Assembly: GCA_943735955.1 (NCBI GenBank)
Contig: OX030959.1
Coordinates: forward strand, 9,041,106-9,105,105
DNA: 64,000 nucleotides
Direction of reading: 5' to 3'
From: Piscicola geometra
Taxonomy: Eukaryota > Annelida > Clitellata > Hirudinida > Piscicolidae
The notes below the pieces were generated by a model. That model saw only the letters and a program-made list of their open reading frames with translations. It was not told the DNA's origin and searched no databases. Below are positions 52,714 through 64,000 of this stretch, piece by piece (position 1 is the first letter of the stretch; every line of letters begins with the position of its first letter). The translations under genes were made by a program, and so were the position numbers.

Positions 52714-53043
52714 ATGAGGATTTACTTCTTTCTCAAAGTCCTCCTCGTCCTCATCGTCTCTCTCTCTCTCCTGGGAGTGATGGGGCAGAAGAAAAAGCCT
52801 GCGAAGAGAAAGCATAAGCCGAAGGTGAGCAGCACGGGAAATGCGAGCAGACCCGCAGGAACAACCAGTAACTTCAGGAGAGGAGGATTCTCTAGGGGAG
52901 GGGCAATAGAATTTAGAAAAAGAAGAAGAGAAATTGAAAAAAATAATGGTGAGATGAAGTTAAGTAAGATTCAATAATAATTCTGAACTTATTTAATAAA
53001 ATCATTGAAGCTATTGAATTCTTTAAACATTTTCGCAGGTTGA
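52714..53043 (+). CDS. Small secreted basic protein, unknown function
   Basis: I do not recognise this protein. The ATG at 52714 follows a good polypyrimidine-AG acceptor (TTTTTTTGCAG) by 21 bases. It opens with a strong signal peptide (MRIYFFLKVLLVLIVSLSLL, then GVMGQ) and continues with a very basic mature part: KKKPAKRKHKPK, an NFRRGGFSRGG segment and FRKRRREIEKNN. A donor (AATG|GTGAGA) at 52948/52949 joined to the acceptor TTTCGCAG ending at 53038 gives a stop at once (TGA 53041-53043) and a product of 79 residues; without splicing it ends at 52975. AATAAA near 53164 may be its poly(A) signal. The look is that of a secreted cationic peptide, antimicrobial or matrix; that is inference only. 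Confidence 0.5.
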
Positions 53044-53224
53044 TGGCTCCTCGGCCATTGCTTTGCCTGATGATGAAGAAGAAGAAAATAGGCAAAGCTC
53101 AATTAATCGTTGTTAAATCATGCTTATTTCATTCTGTATTGAATGGCGTGGTTACATTTGGTTAATAAAGGATCAATGCAATTCTTTATTGTTTTCACTT
53201 CCTTATATTTCAAAAATATTAATT

Positions 53225-53375
53225 CTACGCGAGCATTATTATAGGGCGTTTAACTTCAGACCACTTGGGCTCAAATTGTTTTTCTTGCCTACAGCTACTG
53301 AGGAATGGGTTGCAATCGAACCTAGGACCATTGGCCAAGCAGAGAGTCATTACATACTTAGCTACTCGTTCATAA
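53225..53375 (-). mobile_element. tRNA-derived SINE, copy D (tail type 1)
   Basis: On -, the head reads CGAGTAGCTAAGTATG...GGCCAATGGTCCTAGGTTCGATTGC with good A- and B-box-like motifs. The tail CCCAAGTGGTCTGAAG followed by ACGCCCTATAATAATGCTCG matches copies A and B and the LINE-A 3' end. Confidence 0.7.
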
Positions 53376-53587
53376 TGTTTGTTTCTTCTAGCCCAATCTT
53401 TTCATTCATGATCATTAAAATAAGTTTAAGAAATAGTTATTAGAAACTGAAAGGTGCATGATAGTTCACTGCCGCTCTCACGACCGAAAAAGGCGGATTT
53501 CATTGTTGCGTTTTGCGGCCTGTAGGCAAAGAATAGTCAAGCTGCAACCATTTATTCATATTTGCTCATGAGAGATTCTCTAAAAAG

Positions 53588-55088
53588 GATGGATGGATGA
53601 TGGATGGATGGATGGATGGATGGATGGATGGATGGATGGATGGATGGATGATGGATGGATGGATGGATGGATGGATGGATGGAAGGATGGAAGGATGAAT
53701 GGATTGATGGATGGATGGATGAATGGATTGATGGATGATGGATGGATGTATGGATGGATGGATGGATGGATGGATGGATGGATGGATGGATGGATGGATG
53801 GATGGATGGATGGATGGATGGATGGATGGATGGATGGATGGATGGATGGATGGATGGATGGATGGATGGAAGGATAGAAGGATGAATGGATTGATGGATG
53901 GATGGATGGATGGATGAATGGATTGATGGATGATGGATGGATGTATGGATGGATGGATGGATGGATGGATGGATGGATGGATGGATGGATGGATGGATGG
54001 ATGGATGGATGGATGGATGGATGGATGGATGGATGGATGATGGATGGATGGATGGAAGGATGGAAGGATGAATGGATTGATGGATGGATGGATGGATGGA
54101 TGAATGGATTGATGGATGATGGATGGATGTATGGATGGATGGATGGATGGATGGATGGATGGATGGATGGATGGATGGATGGATGGATGGATGGATGGAT
54201 GGATGGATGGATGATGGATGGATGGATGGAAGGATGGAAGGATGAATGGATTGATGGATGGATGGATGGATGAATGGATTGATGGATGATGGATGGATGT
54301 ATGGATGGATGGATGTATGGATGGGTGGATGGATGGATGGATGGATGAATGGATGGATGGGTGGATGGATGGATGAATGGATGGATGGATGAACGGATGG
54401 ATGAATGGAAGGATGAATGGATGGATGGATGGATGATGAATGGATGGATGGATGATGGATGGATGGATGGATGGATGAATAGATGGATGATGGATGGATG
54501 AATAGATGGATGGATGGATGGATGGCTGATGGATGGATGGGTGGGTGGGTGGATGGATGATGGATGGATGGATGATGGATGGATGGATGGATGGATGGAT
54601 GGATGAATGGATGGATGGATGATGGATGGATGGATGGATGGATGGATGGATGGATGGATGGATGGATGGATGGATGGATGGATGGATGGATGGATGGATG
54701 ATGGATGGATGGATGGATGGATGGATGGAAGAATGGATGAATGGATGGATGGATGGATGGATGGATGGATGGATAGATGATGGATGGATGGATGGATGGA
54801 TGGATGGATGGATGGATGGATGGATGATGGATGGATGTATGGATGGATGGATGGATGATGGATGGATGGATGATGGATGGATGGATGATGGATGGATGGA
54901 TGATGGATGGATGGATGGATGGATGGATGGATGGATGGATGGATGATGGATGGATGGATGGATGGATGGATGGATGGATGGATGGATGGATGGATGGATG
55001 GAAGGATGGATGGATGGATGGATGGATGGATGGATGGATGGATGGATGGATGGATGGATGGATGGATGGAAGGATGGATGGATGGATG
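53588..55088. repeat. 1.5-kb (GGAT)n array with higher-order units
   Basis: Mostly pure GGAT with sporadic GATGAT, GGAAGGAT and GAATGGATTGAT variants. The variant cluster GGAAGGATGGAAGGATGAATGG plus GATTGATGG recurs near 53681, 53867, 54052 and 54230, a higher-order period of about 180 bp. Long frames of SIHP or MDGW repeats on both strands are a by-product. Confidence 0.97.
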
Positions 55089-55395
55089 AGTTCCAGGGCA
55101 AGCACAGCAACCAAATTACTGACCTTTTCATGACGATTCTAAATGAGATTTCTTAATTTCACGCTCTTTAATAAAAAATTAAAGTAAAAGTTATGTGTTT
55201 TTTGTTTCCTAATATTTTCAGAGACGGGTGTATATTTAGTGGTTAAGCGCAACGCATAAAGAATCCTTTAATGCAAATTAGCTTTTAAATACAATGTTCA
55301 TGAAAAAACTCACTATTGACTAAAGAATTGAATTTCCAATCGAAAATGCAAGCTCTCTCTGAAATGCGTCGTTAATGCAAACGACCTTCCACGTC

Positions 55396-55403
55396 TATAT
55401 AAG
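55396..55403 (+). promoter_or_regulatory. Candidate TATA box of the CAP-like gene
   Basis: TATATAAG lies 32 bases before the ATG at 55435, implying a leader of only about ten bases if transcription starts near +30 from the box. Confidence 0.5.
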
Positions 55404-55434
55404 TGAGTTGGCAGAGATAGGCAAGAGACTCAAG

Positions 55435-56164
55435 ATGGCCACTAACGTGAGTTTGTTCTTCCTGCTTGTTTGCATTGTTTGCAGCACTTATTTACATACA
55501 GAGGCAGAATTAACCGGAGAAGAGAAAGCAAAGGCTTTAGAATTGTTTTCCTATAACATTATATTTAATTCGTTGAAAGCTGCCTATTTCTTGGTTAGTG
55601 TTATTACAGCTGAAAGCGGTTTTTGAAAAAATTATTTGTCCAAACTTTGCATTAATGTTCTTATTTAATTAATTATTTCAATATTCTATCTTTTAATATA
55701 CTGGCAATATTTGATTATTCAAACTTTAAAGAATTAATGGAACTAATTCAGAAATGGGATGAAAGGTTGGCGACCAGAGCAAAAACTTACGCCAGTGCTT
55801 GTGGTAACAGTGACAATTATACTTACACACAAGCTACTAATGTGCCCAATCGTACTGATGTGCGGGACAGAGTCTATTTGGGATACGACTTCAAGGGAAC
55901 ATCAATGATTACTCTAGTCGAGAAGATGATGAGAAATATTGATAAAGACCCCTACTTTGTGAGTAATTTGCAATTTTAAATTATTTAGATGATTAACCTT
56001 TTATGACTATGACTGTTCATTAAAATGTTTTGAATAATCTGAAAGAGAATAGAGAAGATCGTTACGATCGGATGCGATGTCATATTCTGTGAACGTTACA
56101 AAGAACTGCCAAATCAAGTAGTTTGGCCCGACGTGGAGTATATCGTTTGCGTGATGACGTACAG
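55435..56164 (+). CDS. CAP/SCP-like secreted protein, divergent
   Basis: Exon 1 (55435 to about 55600) encodes a signal peptide (MATNVSLFFLLVCIVCSTYL) and an ELTGEEKAKALELF start typical of CAP (CRISP/antigen 5/PR-1) proteins. Exon 2 (about 55730-55959) encodes QKWDERLATRAKTYASAC, matching the family's WDE.LA..A..WA..C helix, with two N-glycosylation sequons (NYT, NRT). Exon 3 (56055-56164) encodes KIVTIGCDVIFC and VEYIVCVMTY, matching the IGCG..C...YVVCNY strand. The phase at the exon 1 donor is not settled, and the end of the gene is unclear: either TAA after read-through or a further exon. The histidines and glutamates of the usual CAP cavity are not evident, so it is a divergent member or a decaying gene. 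Confidence 0.62.
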
Positions 56165-56738
56165 GTTAATTTTGTTTTTATTATTTACTATCAGATTGAC
56201 TCAAATGTATTATTTTGAAGCCCATTTATAACACGTTAAAAACTTATAAACACATTTTATTACTTCAAAAACAGATTTTAAGCGGAAATGTAGACCAATT
56301 TCTCAAAAAGATTCTCTTGAAATTACTTTAAATGTTGATCTTCATTTTCAAATAAGTTATAAAAAATGATTTCTGTTTAAAATAAAGCATTATGGAATGG
56401 TTCAGAGACTTGCTTGGCACACCATACATGCTCTGTGCATGGTAACTTATAACTTAAAGCTCGTTTGGGTTTAAGACCACAGAATAGTAATATATATGCA
56501 TAGAACACTAATATATTTTAATTATCAATAAATTGTCAATTAAAAAGACTAATAGAGTTATACTTAATAAGCGTAACCCCAAAAGTGTCTATATTCTGAG
56601 ATATATTTACAAATAGAGAATGCAACACTGCTTGTTTTATCATATTTATTCACCACATAAAACTATTGTTGCTTTTAGATTAGGCACACAAAAAAAGTAT
56701 ATAAGAAAAGTAGATAAGAAGCATGAGACTTGAGGAGA
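56165..56738. other. Interval between CAP-like gene and CRNKL1 3' end
   Basis: AT-rich, no coding sign. TTTATT at 56645-56650 gives AATAAA on -, a reasonable CRNKL1 poly(A) signal about 90 bases after its stop. Confidence 0.45.
56645..56650 (-). terminator. Candidate CRNKL1 poly(A) signal
   Basis: AATAAA on the - strand, 89 bases downstream of the TAG at 56739-56741. Confidence 0.5.
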
Positions 56739-63023
<6,285 letters not shown>

Positions 63024-63704
63024 TTTGAATTTCGAAATAAATATTACAAAATATACCTTTAGATTAAAATAAAACGCAAACTACGGTTTTAATCAGTTTT
63101 ATTTTATCACTTATATACAAAGACAAAACAGCTTTTCTATTATTATTCTTACTATTTATTTGATTTATAAAACATTATTTAAGAATTTTTCTTTTTTTTA
63201 GTCAAATTTTTTTCTCCAACAATTAATTCGAAACTGATTAGCGGCAGACAAGTTGTACACCTAGCGAGTATTTATTAAAGTTCAAAAACATTTTGAAGGA
63301 AAAGTCTTGATAGGATACAATTGTAAGTACTAGCTCTACCTTATTGCGTATTGAGACAGCCATGAAATTCGTCAAGCATAATTTGGAAGCAATACAGCTT
63401 GTATTTTAGACATTTTTCCAGACAAAAGGTTAATAATTCACCCTAGCAACACAATAGAACATTCAACATGTGACAAACTGAAAATGAAGTCAAACGGCAA
63501 TGCATGAATGATGCACTAGCGTCTTTTGAAGGCCCCGACTCGTCAAATAGCTCAACGTGACGATGATGATAACTATAATGATAACTATGACGTTAACTAT
63601 GATGACAACAATAATGGTAACGATGTTGATAATGACGATGATAATGTTGCTAACTTAAGATAACCTTAACCTTTAAATCTCCCTATGTCACGCCAAAGCA
63701 ACAT
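63024..63704. other. Interval between CRNKL1 start and the WHEP-domain gene end
   Basis: AT-rich, with an irregular GATGATAACTAT repeat near 63555-63650. It must hold the CRNKL1 promoter; no core motif is convincing. Confidence 0.4.
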
Positions 63705-63863
63705 TCATTTCTTGGCTTTCTTCTTGTTGGCTGCTTTAGGAGGCCCAGGAACGACACCGATCAGTCGCTGGAGGGCAGCCTTCAACTTCAGCAACTCCTC
63801 CACTTCCTTCGAGAGGACGTCCTTCTCTGCCTTCGCCGCCTTCAACTCCCTCACCTTGGTGCC
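63705..63863 (-). CDS. MARS1: Last exon of a WHEP-domain protein, probably methionyl-tRNA synthetase (MARS1)
   Basis: A single exon on - with acceptor AACAG at 63864 and stop TGA at 63705-63707. It encodes GTKVRELKAAKAEKDVL, then SKEVEELLKLKAALQRL and a Lys-rich end NKKKAKK. This is a WHEP-type helical hairpin; the order GxxVRELKAxKA..K....EV..LL.LK..L followed by a short basic tail matches the C-terminus of cytosolic methionyl-tRNA synthetase best. In that enzyme the domain binds tRNA or partner proteins. Other WHEP proteins (Trp, Gly, His or Glu/Pro synthetases) carry the domain elsewhere, so MARS1 is the best guess, not proof. The rest of the gene lies beyond the window. Confidence 0.75.
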   Translation of the reverse strand, partial: GTKVRELKAAKAEKDVLSKEVEELLKLKAALQRLIGVVPGPPKAANKKKAKK

Positions 63864-63889
63864 CTGTTGGAGGCGATCAAAACAAAAAT

Positions 63890-63906
63890 ACACACACACA
63901 CACACA

Positions 63907-63945
<39 letters not shown>

Positions 63946-63946
63946 A

Positions 63947-64000
<54 letters not shown>
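63890..64000. repeat. (CA)n microsatellite at window end
   Basis: CACACA with a few CCCACA interruptions, in the intron just upstream of the WHEP exon; continues past the window. Confidence 0.95.

Noticed and set aside
53552..55131. Frames of 520 residues of SIHP repeats on - and MDGW repeats on +
   Set aside because: Translation of (GGAT)n; stop-free by composition, no signal peptide or conserved part.

Overview
This window is nuclear DNA of an animal, most likely a marine bilaterian invertebrate. The protein-coding genes are clear metazoan orthologues split by GT-AG introns. The intergenic DNA is AT-rich and full of piggyBac, hAT, LINE and tRNA-derived SINE relics. I cannot name the phylum with confidence; a spiralian such as an annelid or mollusc is only a guess. 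All exon borders were placed by eye from splice consensus, reading phase and homology.

Layout. 1-10182 is a nested transposon pile: a piggyBac relic holds a 5'-truncated LINE, which holds two hAT elements, one of which holds another LINE. 10290-12572 adds a LINE fragment and a second, rearranged piggyBac copy. 13097-14239 is an uninterrupted TMEM120 gene on +. 16048-40331 is RALGAPB on -, read as 29 coding exons of about 1,504 codons, with nearly every long intron filled by a tandem array; the largest is 6.4 kb of a 17-bp unit. 40890-46816 is BRAT1 on +, head to head with RALGAPB. 47261-51351 is a secreted carbonic anhydrase-related gene on - that lacks two of three zinc ligands and carries an RTE-type LINE in an intron. 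52714-53043 and 55435-56164 are two small putative secreted-protein genes on + (a basic peptide and a CAP-like protein), separated by 1.5 kb of GGAT repeat. 56739-63023 is CRNKL1 on - with 15 exons. 63705-63863 is the last exon of a WHEP-domain protein on -, best matched by MARS1.

The genes are unrelated housekeeping and secretory functions: Ral-GAP signalling (RALGAPB), integrator/ATM-linked scaffold (BRAT1), spliceosome core (CRNKL1), translation (MARS1), membrane protein (TMEM120). I see no operon-like or defence-like system. The least ordinary signals are: tandem arrays that begin within a few bases of 5' splice sites in several introns of two genes; one SINE head joined to two different LINE tails; a perfect 29+1+29 palindrome; and a carbonic anhydrase fold with a disabled metal site.
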